DNA of 64,000 bases from an uncultured Bacteroidales bacterium. GTDB taxonomy: Bacteria; Bacteroidota; Bacteroidia; Bacteroidales; P3. The notes beneath the pieces are model-generated. The model searched no databases. It saw nothing but the letters and a program-made list of their open reading frames with translations, and was not told where the DNA came from. The position numbers and the translations under genes are program-made. The stretch is taken from contig ONIP01000007.1 of NCBI GenBank assembly GCA_900317955.1, positions 80,630 through 144,629 of the forward strand, written 5' to 3'. Positions 1 through 9,236 of the stretch are shown here, piece by piece; position 1 is the stretch's first letter; every line of letters begins with the position of its first letter.

Positions 1-1
1 T

Positions 2-64
2 GGAGATTTTGAAAAAATGATACCAATAATTATTAGAAGTCTTCCTAAAACTATCATCTATTGA
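2..64 (+). CDS. C-terminal tail of an upstream gene cut by the window edge
   Basis: An open frame enters from the left edge and ends at TGA 62-64. It gives about 20 residues rich in Ile and Lys. It is followed after about 90 bases by the GT2 gene on the same strand, so it is probably the 3-prime end of another gene of the polysaccharide operon. Too little is visible to name a family, and a chance open frame of this length is possible. Confidence 0.35.
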   Translation, partial: GDFEKMIPIIIRSLPKTIIY

Positions 65-156
65 GGTGCAAATCGACTATTTGAGTGAAAGCAAAATAGA
101 GGTAAAATCATCATTTGGGATTAGAACTGAGTAGATTAATACAATGCGATGACGAT

Positions 157-1176
157 ATGAATCTTAAAGTTAGTGTAGTAGTAGCAGTTTATAATACTGC
201 ACAATATGTTGAACAATGCGTGCGTAGTTTGTTTGGGCAGACTTTGGTTGACATGGAGTTTATTTTTGTGGATGACAAGTCAAGTGATGGTAGTATGGAT
301 ATAGTGAGTAGAGTGTTGGAAGAATACCCGAATCGCAAGGAACAAGTGCAGATAATATATCATGAAGAGAACCAAGGTGTGGCCAATACAAAGAACGATG
401 GCATAAAAAGAGCCAAGGGAGAGTATCTGATAATAATAGATCCTGATGATTATGTGGAGCTGAACATGATGGAGGAGATGTATCGGAAAGCTGTTGATAC
501 GAGGTCTGATATAGTTATATGTGATTACTATCGTTTTTATGGAGAGGTGAACCGAATGGAGACAGCGGTGCCAGATGGAGTACAAGAGGGCGGGGCAAAT
601 GTGAGGGATGATATAATAAATCGTCGTTTTCCCCCTTTTTGTGTGATAAGATTGATAAAGCGCACTTTATTTTTTCAGCAAGATTTTGAATGGCCAGTAG
701 GCAGGTTTGCAGAAGATATTGTATATAGTGTAGTAACTGCATACAATGCAAAGAAGATAGAGCATTTAGCAGCCCCCTTTTATCACTATCGTTGCGACGG
801 AAAATCGTTGACACATGTAGATGACGAGGAAAGTCTTATGTCTAACTACCGTGGCAATATGTCAAACGTAGATATTATGATACGTTTTTTAGAGAAGAAA
901 GGGGTAGAAAAAAAATATTGGAGAGGGATATTGATTCAAAAGTTAAGGGTACGAAATAGGATATTGCCCTTGACAAAGAAGTGGAAATACAGAGGACTTT
1001 GGTTTAGGACATATCCTGAGATAAATAGAGTGTTATTTTTTGGGAATGGTCAGTATCATTCTACCTATCGTGAAAAGATATGGTTTTTAGCTGTCGCGAC
1101 AGGATTGTATCCTAAATTCAAGAAATATTTGGGAGGGAAACATTTAAGACCATTTCCAGAATGGCCTGCATGGTAA
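157..1176 (+). CDS. Family 2 glycosyltransferase
   Basis: A GT-A fold glycosyltransferase that would add one sugar to the lipid-linked repeat unit at the cytoplasmic membrane. The N-terminus reads VSVVVAVYNTAQYVEQCVRS, the classical GT2 opening. It is followed by a DDKSSDGS nucleotide-binding segment and an IIDPDDYVE motif that matches the DXD metal-binding region near residue 105. Length (339 aa) is normal. The frame opens upstream at 115, but the ATG at 157 places the conserved strand directly at the N-terminus, so I chose it. LicD follows after 12 bases, pointing to one operon. The acceptor and donor sugars cannot be read from the sequence. Confidence 0.88.
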   Translation: MNLKVSVVVAVYNTAQYVEQCVRSLFGQTLVDMEFIFVDDKSSDGSMDIVSRVLEEYPNRKEQVQIIYHEENQGVANTKNDGIKRAKGEYLIIIDPDDYVELNMMEEMYRKAVDTRSDIVICDYYRFYGEVNRMETAVPDGVQEGGANVRDDIINRRFPPFCVIRLIKRTLFFQQDFEWPVGRFAEDIVYSVVTAYNAKKIEHLAAPFYHYRCDGKSLTHVDDEESLMSNYRGNMSNVDIMIRFLEKKGVEKKYWRGILIQKLRVRNRILPLTKKWKYRGLWFRTYPEINRVLFFGNGQYHSTYREKIWFLAVATGLYPKFKKYLGGKHLRPFPEWPAW

Positions 1177-1188
1177 ACTTAAAACAAT

Positions 1189-2010
1189 ATGAAAAAGAAA
1201 CTTACGACAAAGGACATACAGGCATTGAGCTTGGAAATACTGCTGGATGTGCATGATTTTTGTGAGAAGAATGGAATCATATATTCATTGGCTGCAGGAA
1301 CTCTACTTGGAGCAGTGAGACATCATGGGTTTATTCCCTGGGATGATGATCTTGACATATTTATGCTCCGTCCAGAATACGAGAAGTTTATTTATTCTTA
1401 TAAATCAGACAAGTATAAGCTTCTGTCGATGGAGACTGACAAAGACTATTTTTTGTCCTATGCCCACGTGGTAGATATGGATAGGACAGAGATAACGTAT
1501 AATTATGCTCCATTCTACAGGAAAAAAACCGGTTTAAAGATAGATATTTTCCCCTTAGATACCGTTTCAGATGACAGGGCAGTATATGATGCCCAGTTTG
1601 ACAGGACGCTTGAGATAGGAAAGGACTTTTATTATGCCCGAATGGCATATTGGCATTTCTCGTGTCACAAGTCTATAGGATATAATTATAGATTGCTGAA
1701 AAGGAAGATTAAGACGTGTAATGGACGGACGGTGTTTAAATACAATAAAATGGTTGATGCCAATGCTCACCTACTTCCATTCGGTTCTACTGAGCACGTG
1801 GCATTAATGTGCCTACCCCTCGAACAGTCTCGTCAATTGTTTTGTCTAAAGGATTTTGACAGCACAGTTCTATTGGATTTTGAAGGGTATCAATTTAAGG
1901 CCATGAGAGGATACGATAATGTATTAAGGTCGGCTTATGGTGATTATATGCAATTGCCGCCAGAAGATAAGCGTCATGGCGGGCATGATATGATTATTTG
2001 TTTCAAGTAG
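1189..2010 (+). CDS. LicD-family phosphotransferase
   Basis: LicD/fukutin-family proteins transfer phosphocholine or phospho-polyol groups from CDP-linked donors to glycans. The protein carries the family signature YSLAAGTLLGAVRHHGF, followed by PWDDDLDIF at about residues 50-57, whose acidic residues are expected to bind metal. Length (273 aa) is typical. It stands 12 bases after a GT2 gene and 3 bases before a gene with a CTP:polyol-phosphate cytidylyltransferase domain. That neighbour makes a CDP-polyol donor (glycerol-P, ribitol-P or similar) more likely than CDP-choline. This last step is inference from context. Confidence 0.88.
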   Translation: MKKKLTTKDIQALSLEILLDVHDFCEKNGIIYSLAAGTLLGAVRHHGFIPWDDDLDIFMLRPEYEKFIYSYKSDKYKLLSMETDKDYFLSYAHVVDMDRTEITYNYAPFYRKKTGLKIDIFPLDTVSDDRAVYDAQFDRTLEIGKDFYYARMAYWHFSCHKSIGYNYRLLKRKIKTCNGRTVFKYNKMVDANAHLLPFGSTEHVALMCLPLEQSRQLFCLKDFDSTVLLDFEGYQFKAMRGYDNVLRSAYGDYMQLPPEDKRHGGHDMIICFK

Positions 2011-2013
2011 TAT

Positions 2014-3354
2014 ATGAAGAAGGTTATCACATATGGTACATACGATCTGTTGCATCAGGGACATATTAATTTATTGCGCAGAGCCAAGTCTTTAGGTGAT
2101 TATTTGATAGTAGGGGTGACATCAGACAGTTTTGACAAGGGACGAGGGAAACTGAATGTGCGTAATAATGTTCTTGAGAGAGTTGAGGCCGTAAAGGCTA
2201 CTGGGTATGCCGATGAAGTGATAATAGAAGACTATACAGGGCAAAAGATAGATGATATACAGCGGTATGGAGTGGACGTGTTTGCAATCGGTTCAGATTG
2301 GACAGGCAAGTTTGATTATCTGAAAGAGTATTGTCAGGTAGTGTATCTGCCAAGGACAGAAGGCGTGTCGTCGACACAACTGAGGGCTGAGTTGCAAAGT
2401 ATAGTAAAGATTGGCATAATTGGCTCGGGGCGGATAGCAAACAGGTTTGTTCCGGAGACACAAGTTGTGGATGGAGCAAGTGTTGTGGCCGTATACAACC
2501 CAGAAGAGGTAGAAGCAAAAAAGTTTGCAGAAGGTTTTACCTTAGAGCCATTTTGTGAATTTGAACCTTTTTTGGATGAAGTAGATGCTGTATATATAGC
2601 TTCTCCCCATCTTTCCCATTATCAGTACGCAAAGTGTGCGTTGCAGGCAGGGAAGCATGTGCTATGTGAAGTACCTATGACCTTGTCGGGTAAAGAAGCA
2701 CGTGAATTGTATAAAATAGCGGCAGAAAAAGGCCTGGTATTATTAGAGGCGAATAAGACTGCATTTTGTCCTGCTTTCGGGCATGTGGTCACCTTGGTAA
2801 AAAGCGGTGTGGTGGGCGATGTAGTAGATGTGAGGGTCTCTTTGTCCAAAGTGGTTGCCCCGCCAACACGAGAATTGGATGCAAAGCAGGGTGGTGGCGC
2901 CATGAATGAGCATGCTTCGTTGACATTATTGCCGGTAATCAAGTTGTTAGGATTTAATTATGATAATGTCCAATTCCATTCAAAAATGGAAGATGGGGTG
3001 GATATTTATACTAAGATAGTAATCAATTATCCACATGCAACTTCGTCGGTGACACTGGGTGTGGGCGTGAAGACCGAAGGTGATTTGGTCATATCTGGAA
3101 CAAAGGGTTACCTATATGTTCCGGCTCCATGGTGGTTGACTGATTATTTCGAAATCAGATATGAAGACAGAACAAAGAACAAAAAATATTTTTACAGTTA
3201 TGACGGTGAAGGGTTGCGCTATGAGATACAAGAGTTTATTTCGATGATTGTGAATAAGCGTCGCAGTTCGTACAAGATGAAGAAAGAAGAAAGCATAGCA
3301 ATTGCAGAAATAATAGAACAATACCACGTCGGAAAGCATTTGGTAATATTATGA
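2014..3354 (+). CDS. Fused cytidylyltransferase / Gfo-Idh-MocA oxidoreductase
   Basis: A two-domain protein of 446 aa. Residues 1-128 are a TagD/GCT-type cytidylyltransferase: HQGH at 14-17 and RTEGVSST at about 114-121 are the two nucleotide-binding signatures. From about residue 132 a second domain begins with the Rossmann motif GIIGSGR and reads through as a Gfo/Idh/MocA NAD(P)-dependent oxidoreductase (ASPHLSHY, EVPMTLSGKEA). The two are joined almost without a linker. The logic resembles bifunctional enzymes that reduce a sugar phosphate and then activate the polyol phosphate with CTP, but built from a different reductase family. It overlaps the next gene by 4 bases and follows LicD, so a CDP-polyol product for LicD is the likely role. 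The exact polyol is unknown. Confidence 0.85.
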   Translation: MKKVITYGTYDLLHQGHINLLRRAKSLGDYLIVGVTSDSFDKGRGKLNVRNNVLERVEAVKATGYADEVIIEDYTGQKIDDIQRYGVDVFAIGSDWTGKFDYLKEYCQVVYLPRTEGVSSTQLRAELQSIVKIGIIGSGRIANRFVPETQVVDGASVVAVYNPEEVEAKKFAEGFTLEPFCEFEPFLDEVDAVYIASPHLSHYQYAKCALQAGKHVLCEVPMTLSGKEARELYKIAAEKGLVLLEANKTAFCPAFGHVVTLVKSGVVGDVVDVRVSLSKVVAPPTRELDAKQGGGAMNEHASLTLLPVIKLLGFNYDNVQFHSKMEDGVDIYTKIVINYPHATSSVTLGVGVKTEGDLVISGTKGYLYVPAPWWLTDYFEIRYEDRTKNKKYFYSYDGEGLRYEIQEFISMIVNKRRSSYKMKKEESIAIAEIIEQYHVGKHLVIL

Positions 3355-4094
3355 TAAGTAGAATACTTATAGTAGGAGGAGCCAGTGGAATAGGATTGGC
3401 TATGGCAGTAGAGCTTGCATCGAGGGATGAAGTGGAGAGAGTGTATGTTGTTGATAAAGCTAATTTCCCTAAAGAGTATGCAAATGACAAGATATTTTCG
3501 TATTGTTTTGATTTGACGGAAAGCGACTATTCGATTTTTGATCGTTTTGCAGATATTAATGCCTTGATGATTACTGCAGGATTTGGGCGGTTGGCCTTGT
3601 TTAAAGATGTGCCAGAGTCATATATAAAGGATTCGTTTGAGGTAAATACAATACCTGTATTAAGGTTAGTGAAGCATTTTTATGCTCGGCTGGAGAGCAA
3701 AACAGATTTTTATTGTGGAGTGATGGTGAGTATAGCAGGGTATATGACGTCTCCTTTTTTTGCGGTATATGGTGCGACTAAGGCTGCATTGAGGGTATTT
3801 ATAGAGAGTGTCAATGTAGAATTGGAGAAGGGTGGTAGCTTTAACAGGATTCTAAATGTGTCGCCTGGAAGCATTGCTGGAACAGGATTTAATGCTGAGA
3901 AGACAGATTTGACCAAGACACAAGGATTGGCAAGAGATATAATATCACATTTGGAAAACAAAGATGATCTTTTTATTCCGAAGTATGAAGAGGTGTTTAA
4001 GGCAGTGCTGCAGCGTTATCACGATGATTTTAGAGAAGAGGGGAGGCACAGTTATGAATACAAACTGAATAGTGGTCGCGTTAAAACGAGTTGA
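3351..4094 (+). CDS. Short-chain dehydrogenase/reductase
   Basis: An SDR of 247 aa. The N-terminal VGGASGIGLA is the dinucleotide-binding glycine motif. A Ser in VSIAGYM and a YGATKAAL segment supply the catalytic Ser-Tyr-Lys set. Its start overlaps the end of the cytidylyltransferase fusion by 4 bases (ATGA), which implies translational coupling and a shared pathway. In similar clusters an SDR reduces or epimerises the sugar phosphate that is later activated to a CDP-polyol. That substrate assignment is inference. It is the last gene before a 430-base gap. Confidence 0.85.
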   Translation: MISRILIVGGASGIGLAMAVELASRDEVERVYVVDKANFPKEYANDKIFSYCFDLTESDYSIFDRFADINALMITAGFGRLALFKDVPESYIKDSFEVNTIPVLRLVKHFYARLESKTDFYCGVMVSIAGYMTSPFFAVYGATKAALRVFIESVNVELEKGGSFNRILNVSPGSIAGTGFNAEKTDLTKTQGLARDIISHLENKDDLFIPKYEEVFKAVLQRYHDDFREEGRHSYEYKLNSGRVKTS

Positions 4095-4276
4095 TTACAA
4101 AAGCTATCGGAAAGTGAATAGTATAGTGCCGCATTAAAAGAGAATTGCTGTATTTGGCAATGAGACTGATTATTAAGGGACCGCTTACCTTTGTTACGCA
4201 TGTTTGAGAGCCATTTCCCTCCCAGGCTGCACTTCGATTGTCAGAGGTTATTCTAATTCAGCCTTACAGAGATGTT

Positions 4277-4576
4277 TTAATAATCAGTCCAATCCTCCCC
4301 CCAAGCCCATTGGTTATCTTCAAAAATCCTATACATCGAAGTGCCTATTCCCAAGACTCGGATTGTTGGATGTTGGTTAAAACGAAAAAAAGAGTTTTTC
4401 TTGTCTAGGGTATTGAAATCAAGTTCTCTGTGACTAATTAGAACAATGTAGATGACCATTAAAGGGAATAAAGTAGCAAATATGACACTAATCGCAATCA
4501 ACAGGTTAAAGGGTTCAAACTGTTGAGGTGGCTGAAAATAAAAAGAACCCACCATTATTAAATATGCCGTTTTCAT
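4277..4576 (-). pseudogene. Possible remnant of a small membrane-protein gene in a 430-base gap
   Basis: The gap 4095-4527 contains no plus-strand gene. On the minus strand a 99-codon frame encodes a hydrophobic stretch (NLLIAISVIFATLFPLMVIY) followed by a hydrophilic, aromatic-rich tail. This looks more like real protein than a random shadow. It overlaps the GTG start region of the ATP-grasp gene on the other strand, and I do not recognise it. It could be a scrap of an older gene left when cassettes were exchanged, or a chance frame. Confidence 0.25.
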
Positions 4577-5709
4577 CTAATACAAGGGCAAAGGCACTCT
4601 CCTATCTAACCAAGGTGTACCGTGTGGTAGTCTCATGGATAATGGTTAGGCCCTCACAGTTTGTCGTTTTATTGAAGAATAAGGAACTGTATAAACGTCC
4701 GTCTTATTTTCCCGAATACGAAAGTAAGCGTAAGTCCCCTAGTCGTATTTTTATAGAACAATTGGGGCAGATATTACGTTACGGTAAAGTAAATCGGTTC
4801 TATTTCCAATATGGATTTGACGTGAAATCTAAATCTGAGATGGAATCGTACGTGCATTACACCCCATTTCAGAATAGGAGAGGAGATTTGAATCTATCCT
4901 TATATCATGATTACTCATGCATATTAAGAGACAAGTTTGTCTTTTCTATTTTTGCTGAGGGGATAGGTATAAAGGTGGCCAAGACTCTTTTTTATTCTGC
5001 TAAAGGTGTGATGTATGATTATAAAACAAAGGAGGCAGCGGATTCTATTCTACCGGCGTTATCAATACATCATCGACTGTTTTGTAAACCCTTGGATGGA
5101 GAAGAAGGTAAAGGAATCTTTATTGTAGTAGAGAAAGATGGTGTGCTTTATTGTGATGGGATTACAACTAATGAAGAGAAGATAATGTCAAAACTGACAG
5201 AGAAACGATATATTGTTCAGACATTTATTGAGCAGCACAAATCGATGAGCCAGCTTCATCCCGAGTCTATCAATACCATCCGCTTAGTTACCGTGAAGGG
5301 GTTAAAAGACGGGAAGATCCATGTCCTGCCATCGATATTAAGAATCGGTACTGGTGACAGTGTCGTGGACAATACATCGCAAGGAGGGATCGCAGTTGGA
5401 ATAGATCTTGATACTGGCTTTTTGAAAAAGTTTGGCTTTTATAAGCCACAATATGGTTTAAAGGCAGATGTACATCCAAACAGTAACGTAAGATTTGAGA
5501 CGTTTCAGATACCCTACTTCGAAGAAGTAAAGAGCAAGGCAATCTATTTCCATTCATTGCTGCCTCAAATACATTCGGTGGGTTGGGATATAGCCATAGG
5601 AGAAGATGGCCCGGTGTTTGTTGAAGGGAATGACAACTGGGAAATCACAGGCCCTCAAAGTTGTAACGGCGGTATGAAGAAAGAGTTTAAAGAGTTTTTT
5701 TACCGTTGA
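4528..5709 (+). CDS. Sugar-transfer-associated ATP-grasp protein (first of three)
   Basis: A member of the ATPgrasp_ST family, which is found in capsule and O-antigen loci. The reaction is thought to be ATP-dependent ligation, but the substrates are unknown. The core shows KPLDGEEGKGIF (nucleotide-binding loop), LHPESINTIRLVT at about residues 243-255, a DNTSQGGIAVGID segment, and GWDIAIGEDGPVFVEGNDNW near the end, which contains the family's metal and ATP-binding residues. Start choice: GTG at 4528 gives 393 aa; ATG at 4564 is equally possible. Two homologous genes follow immediately. The paralogues share motifs but little else, so they probably act on different substrates or in sequence. 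Confidence 0.82.
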   Translation: MAENKKNPPLLNMPFSSNTRAKALSYLTKVYRVVVSWIMVRPSQFVVLLKNKELYKRPSYFPEYESKRKSPSRIFIEQLGQILRYGKVNRFYFQYGFDVKSKSEMESYVHYTPFQNRRGDLNLSLYHDYSCILRDKFVFSIFAEGIGIKVAKTLFYSAKGVMYDYKTKEAADSILPALSIHHRLFCKPLDGEEGKGIFIVVEKDGVLYCDGITTNEEKIMSKLTEKRYIVQTFIEQHKSMSQLHPESINTIRLVTVKGLKDGKIHVLPSILRIGTGDSVVDNTSQGGIAVGIDLDTGFLKKFGFYKPQYGLKADVHPNSNVRFETFQIPYFEEVKSKAIYFHSLLPQIHSVGWDIAIGEDGPVFVEGNDNWEITGPQSCNGGMKKEFKEFFYR

Positions 5710-5757
5710 AGAAATAATAATATTGATGGGTGAATCGTATCATAAATGTGAAAGCAA

Positions 5758-6837
5758 ATGAAGGCATTTGATATATCTGTATTAAGTCGCACTCAGCAGA
5801 CTGGGTGGGATACTTTTTATCTTTTTTTCAGAGGACGGAAGTGGCGTCATACTGAAAGATATGTGCATAGGTATCTTGGCGGTGGTGTTTCAAAAAGAGA
5901 AATAGTATACCATTGTTTCAAGATGAGTTATGCATATATTCGATATGGTTGGTGGTTTGATGAGTATTTCATGTACCACTTCAACAGGCTGTCAGATAAA
6001 GGGAGAAAGGAGTTTGTCCCCGACCTTCAGAAAGATTATTTTTGTGATATTGCAAATACAGCAGAGATTCATGAGCGGTTTGCAAACAAAGGTGTCACAT
6101 ATCGATATTTTGCCAACTATTATCATAGGGATGTATGTCCTGTTGAATGCTGGGAGCGTGATGAATCTGCATTCAGAGAATTCATAGGCAGACATGATGC
6201 GTATATTATCAAACCTATTGGAGGGACACTTGGGCGAGGAGTGAAAGTAATAAGAGGTGCAAGTTTAAAGGAAATGGAACACCTGTTGAAAGAAGACTAT
6301 CCTTCGGGTTACTTAGCGGAAGAGTTGATACGGCAGAATGAGAAATTAGCAAGTCTTCATCCAGAGTCGGTAAATACTATCAGGATAACAACCTTTAGAT
6401 TTGGTGATGAGGTACATATTGCGCCACCTTTTATTAGAATGGGTCGAGGGAATGAAGTTGTTGATAATGCTGCGCAAGGTGGTATATTCGCTGCGATAGA
6501 TAGAGAAACCGGGATTGTTATTCAGGCGGCTGATGAGTTAGGGAACGAATATATATCACACCCAGATACAGGCACAGCAATTGTAGGGTTTGCAATTCCC
6601 GAATGGGGGAAAGCTATAGAATTTGCAAAGGAGTTGTCAAGTGTAGTGCCTGAATGGCATTTCGCAGGATGGGATTTAGCCTATACTGACAAAGGTTGGT
6701 TGTTAGTAGAAGCTAATTCCAGGGGGCAGTTTGTTTGTTTCCAGACCTCTACACAGAAGGGATTCAGAGCAGAACTTGAAAAAATATTAGGAAAGACATT
6801 GAAAGAATATTGTAAACATGTTAAAGTCAGGATATAA
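5758..6837 (+). CDS. Sugar-transfer-associated ATP-grasp protein (second of three)
   Basis: Same ATPgrasp_ST family as its neighbours (359 aa). Visible signatures are IIKPIGGTLGRGVKVI (ATP-binding loop), SLHPESVNTIRITTF at about residue 199, VVDNAAQGGIFAAID, and HFAGWDLAYTDKGWLLVEAN at the C-terminus. The gene starts 48 bases after the first paralogue and overlaps the third by 20 bases, so the two downstream members are probably translationally coupled. Function is inferred only at family level: formation of an amide or ester bond with ATP during surface-glycan assembly. Confidence 0.82.
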   Translation: MKAFDISVLSRTQQTGWDTFYLFFRGRKWRHTERYVHRYLGGGVSKREIVYHCFKMSYAYIRYGWWFDEYFMYHFNRLSDKGRKEFVPDLQKDYFCDIANTAEIHERFANKGVTYRYFANYYHRDVCPVECWERDESAFREFIGRHDAYIIKPIGGTLGRGVKVIRGASLKEMEHLLKEDYPSGYLAEELIRQNEKLASLHPESVNTIRITTFRFGDEVHIAPPFIRMGRGNEVVDNAAQGGIFAAIDRETGIVIQAADELGNEYISHPDTGTAIVGFAIPEWGKAIEFAKELSSVVPEWHFAGWDLAYTDKGWLLVEANSRGQFVCFQTSTQKGFRAELEKILGKTLKEYCKHVKVRI

Positions 6838-7858
6838 TAGAGGCTTACTATTTAGTATAAAAGAAAAGAAGCGTTGGATCACAGACTTTGTTAAGTTCAG
6901 GAAAGAAGCCAAACAACGGTTTTTAAGAGAAAAACCGGTGGACGGATCATACATAGACTACCTCAAAGCATTGGCATCGCATAGATTTTCATACGATGAG
7001 TATATGCGGTATGAGATGTGGGAACTGTCATCAAAAGAAAGAGAGGCTTTTGTTTCGATGGCAGAAATGGAGCAGGTATATAGAAAGACTGGCTCTCGAG
7101 AAGTGAAGTCGATATTGAATAATAAGGTGCGAACATTAAAGGTGTTTCACGACTATGTGTATAGACGATGGTGTTATGTTCCAGATTCGACACCAGAAGA
7201 GGTAAGGGGGATTCTATCATCGTCAGATTGCATAGTAAAACCGATTAATGGACATTCGGGGAGTGGTATTCGAATGGTTCCCCGTATAGTTGATACAGAT
7301 TGGGAGGAACTATATCGAAAATTGGCGCAGGAACAGGTATTGATAGAAGAGCGAATTCATGGATGCAAAGAGTTGGAAAGCTTTCATCCTGGTTCTTTGA
7401 ATACTATCAGGGTGGTGACAATATCGAATGGTATTGAAACAAGGGTTATTGGAGCCATAGTTAGGATGGGGGTTGGCAGTGGATTTATAGATAATACCCA
7501 TGCCGGAGGATTGTTTGCACAGATAGATGAGAGTACGGGAGTAATTGCAAGCGACGGGGTAAATATGGGTGGTCGGCATTGGGTAACTCACCCAGATACG
7601 GGTAAGACGATAAAAGGGGTTAGAATTCCGTATTGGGGTAATGTGATTGCAACATGTATCAATGCATCAAAGTTGTTACCCAACTTATGTTTTGCAGGAT
7701 GGGATATTAGTGTGCATGAGAACGGGAATGTAGAAATTATAGAGGTGAATGCTGCGCCTCATTTCGATGGAGGCATGCAGTTGCCCCAGAAAAAAGGTGT
7801 CCGAAATAAAGTTAAAAAGTATTTAAAAGAATTGTGTGGGATTAAAGGAATCATATAA
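6818..7858 (+). CDS. Sugar-transfer-associated ATP-grasp protein (third of three)
   Basis: Third consecutive ATPgrasp_ST member (346 aa). It has IVKPINGHSGSGIRMV as ATP-binding loop, ESFHPGSLNTIRVVT at about residue 186, FIDNTHAGGLFAQID, and CFAGWDISVHENGNVEIIEV near the C-terminus. Glycine and leucine replace the usual Glu-Ser and Val/Ile inside the HPESxNTIR motif, so it may be the most divergent in specificity. Its last base is the first base of the CapA-like gene's ATG, so the set ATP-grasp x3 plus CapA is one transcription unit. Confidence 0.82.
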   Translation: MLKSGYNRGLLFSIKEKKRWITDFVKFRKEAKQRFLREKPVDGSYIDYLKALASHRFSYDEYMRYEMWELSSKEREAFVSMAEMEQVYRKTGSREVKSILNNKVRTLKVFHDYVYRRWCYVPDSTPEEVRGILSSSDCIVKPINGHSGSGIRMVPRIVDTDWEELYRKLAQEQVLIEERIHGCKELESFHPGSLNTIRVVTISNGIETRVIGAIVRMGVGSGFIDNTHAGGLFAQIDESTGVIASDGVNMGGRHWVTHPDTGKTIKGVRIPYWGNVIATCINASKLLPNLCFAGWDISVHENGNVEIIEVNAAPHFDGGMQLPQKKGVRNKVKKYLKELCGIKGII

Positions 7859-8964
7859 TGATAAAAATAGTAGGAGTTGGAGATATAATGCCAGGTGGAG
7901 TCTTGGCTGGTATAGATGAAGGATACGTGTCTCAGGAGGTGTTGGGTGTGCTGCAAAGCGGTGACATCCGTGTTGGAACATTAGAAACAGCGATAGGCAA
8001 TATTCCTGCATTCAGTAATGAGAAGATGTCGCGCAAATGTGATGTTATCTATGCCCTTGACCATGATTTGATAAAATTGAAGGATCTGGGCTTTGATGTA
8101 GTTAGTTTGGCCAACAACCATTTCTTCGACTTGGGTCCGGATGGAGGAGAACATGCCGTCAGGTTGCTTGATGAAATGGGGATAAAACATGTTGGTGCAG
8201 GTAAAAACATTGAAGAGGCGTCGTCCCCTGCTGTGATAAATATTGGAGGAAAAAGCGTTGCATTTGTGTCCTTTTGTGAAACAGAAGAAAAGTTGATTGG
8301 GTGGTGCCCTGTCGCAAGTAGTAATAGCTCAGGGGTCAATCCCCTAACAAAAGATAATATATGCAAATTGATACCCCGACTCAAGGAAGAGTATGATATA
8401 GTCGTGGTTTTGCCTCATTGGGGCAAAGAAGGTCAGATAATGCCTACCGACCGCCAGTATCGATTGTCGAAGATAATGATAGAATCAGGTGCAGACTTGG
8501 TTCTAGGGAGCCATACGCATTGTGTCCAACCGGTTTTCCAGACAAAAGGTAAGGTAATAGTGTTTGGGATGGGCAATTTCCTGTTCCCAGACAGGTTGAT
8601 TGTACCTCCTCGCTCTACTTATTATCCAGAAACAACTATAGATTTCACATCGCTTCCAGTTACAGACAGGTATCCATACGTTGATAAGCTTACATTCAAA
8701 AAATGGAGAGCAAAAGCACGTTTGGGGGGTATGGTAGAATGTACAATTGAAGATAATAGTGTGAATGTAAGAGAGCATGTCGTTTGTCTATCGAAAGACA
8801 ATCATGTGGGATTGATTAAAGAAAAGTATAAGTATGATTCTCAATTGAAACTTGCATCTGCTGTTTTGAGAAGTGGTTGTTTCGTCCAATTTTACAAGGT
8901 ATATCAGATGGGGAACGTGGCAAAAAGATTGTTGAAGAGGTTAAAAAATGGGTTGAAGTTATGA
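7858..8964 (+). CDS. CapA-family (PGA_cap) metallophosphatase-like protein
   Basis: CapA/PgsA-like proteins have a calcineurin-like metallophosphoesterase fold and are best known from poly-gamma-glutamate capsule synthesis. They also occur in other capsule loci. The metal-binding segments are visible in order: VGDIMPGG near the N-terminus, SLANNHFFDLG around residue 83, LPHWGKEGQ around 185, GSHTHCVQPV around 219, and FGMGNFLF around 237. Length (368 aa) is normal. No signal peptide or membrane anchor is visible, unlike many CapA proteins, which suggests a cytoplasmic role. The gene directly abuts three ATP-grasp ligase-like genes. A joint task in attaching or trimming amino-acid-like groups is conceivable but inferred. 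Confidence 0.85.
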   Translation: MIKIVGVGDIMPGGVLAGIDEGYVSQEVLGVLQSGDIRVGTLETAIGNIPAFSNEKMSRKCDVIYALDHDLIKLKDLGFDVVSLANNHFFDLGPDGGEHAVRLLDEMGIKHVGAGKNIEEASSPAVINIGGKSVAFVSFCETEEKLIGWCPVASSNSSGVNPLTKDNICKLIPRLKEEYDIVVVLPHWGKEGQIMPTDRQYRLSKIMIESGADLVLGSHTHCVQPVFQTKGKVIVFGMGNFLFPDRLIVPPRSTYYPETTIDFTSLPVTDRYPYVDKLTFKKWRAKARLGGMVECTIEDNSVNVREHVVCLSKDNHVGLIKEKYKYDSQLKLASAVLRSGCFVQFYKVYQMGNVAKRLLKRLKNGLKL

Positions 8965-9236
8965 TGTGTAGTATCATTTACTAGGAGTGGGTTCTCATTT
9001 TTGTTGGTATCAGTCTTTTGATATAATATTTGATATAATAATAGATTACTTTAACGATACATTGAGAGAATGAGTACTTATCTTTCAAGTGTTCTTTGGA
9101 GGCTGTTTCCAATCACAAATAATTCAAGATTGATGAATTCGTATTGTAAGTTAGGTGATGAGGTAAGAATTCCAAACAGAAATTATTGTAAGTAGTTAGC
9201 AGAACAATATGTTTAACATTTTTCATTGATTATTTT
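8965..9236. other. Intergenic AT-rich region upstream of the export operon
   Basis: Between the CapA-like gene and the promoter at about 9240 there is no readable gene. The DNA is AT-rich and carries a short direct repeat (tttgatataatat twice near 9015-9045). No hairpin with a T-tract convincing enough to be a terminator was found. Confidence 0.4.

Noticed and set aside
7858..8964. Poly-gamma-glutamate capsule synthesis based on the CapA-like gene
   Set aside because: No CapB or CapC homologue is present, and the surroundings are typical of a Wzx/Wzy polysaccharide.
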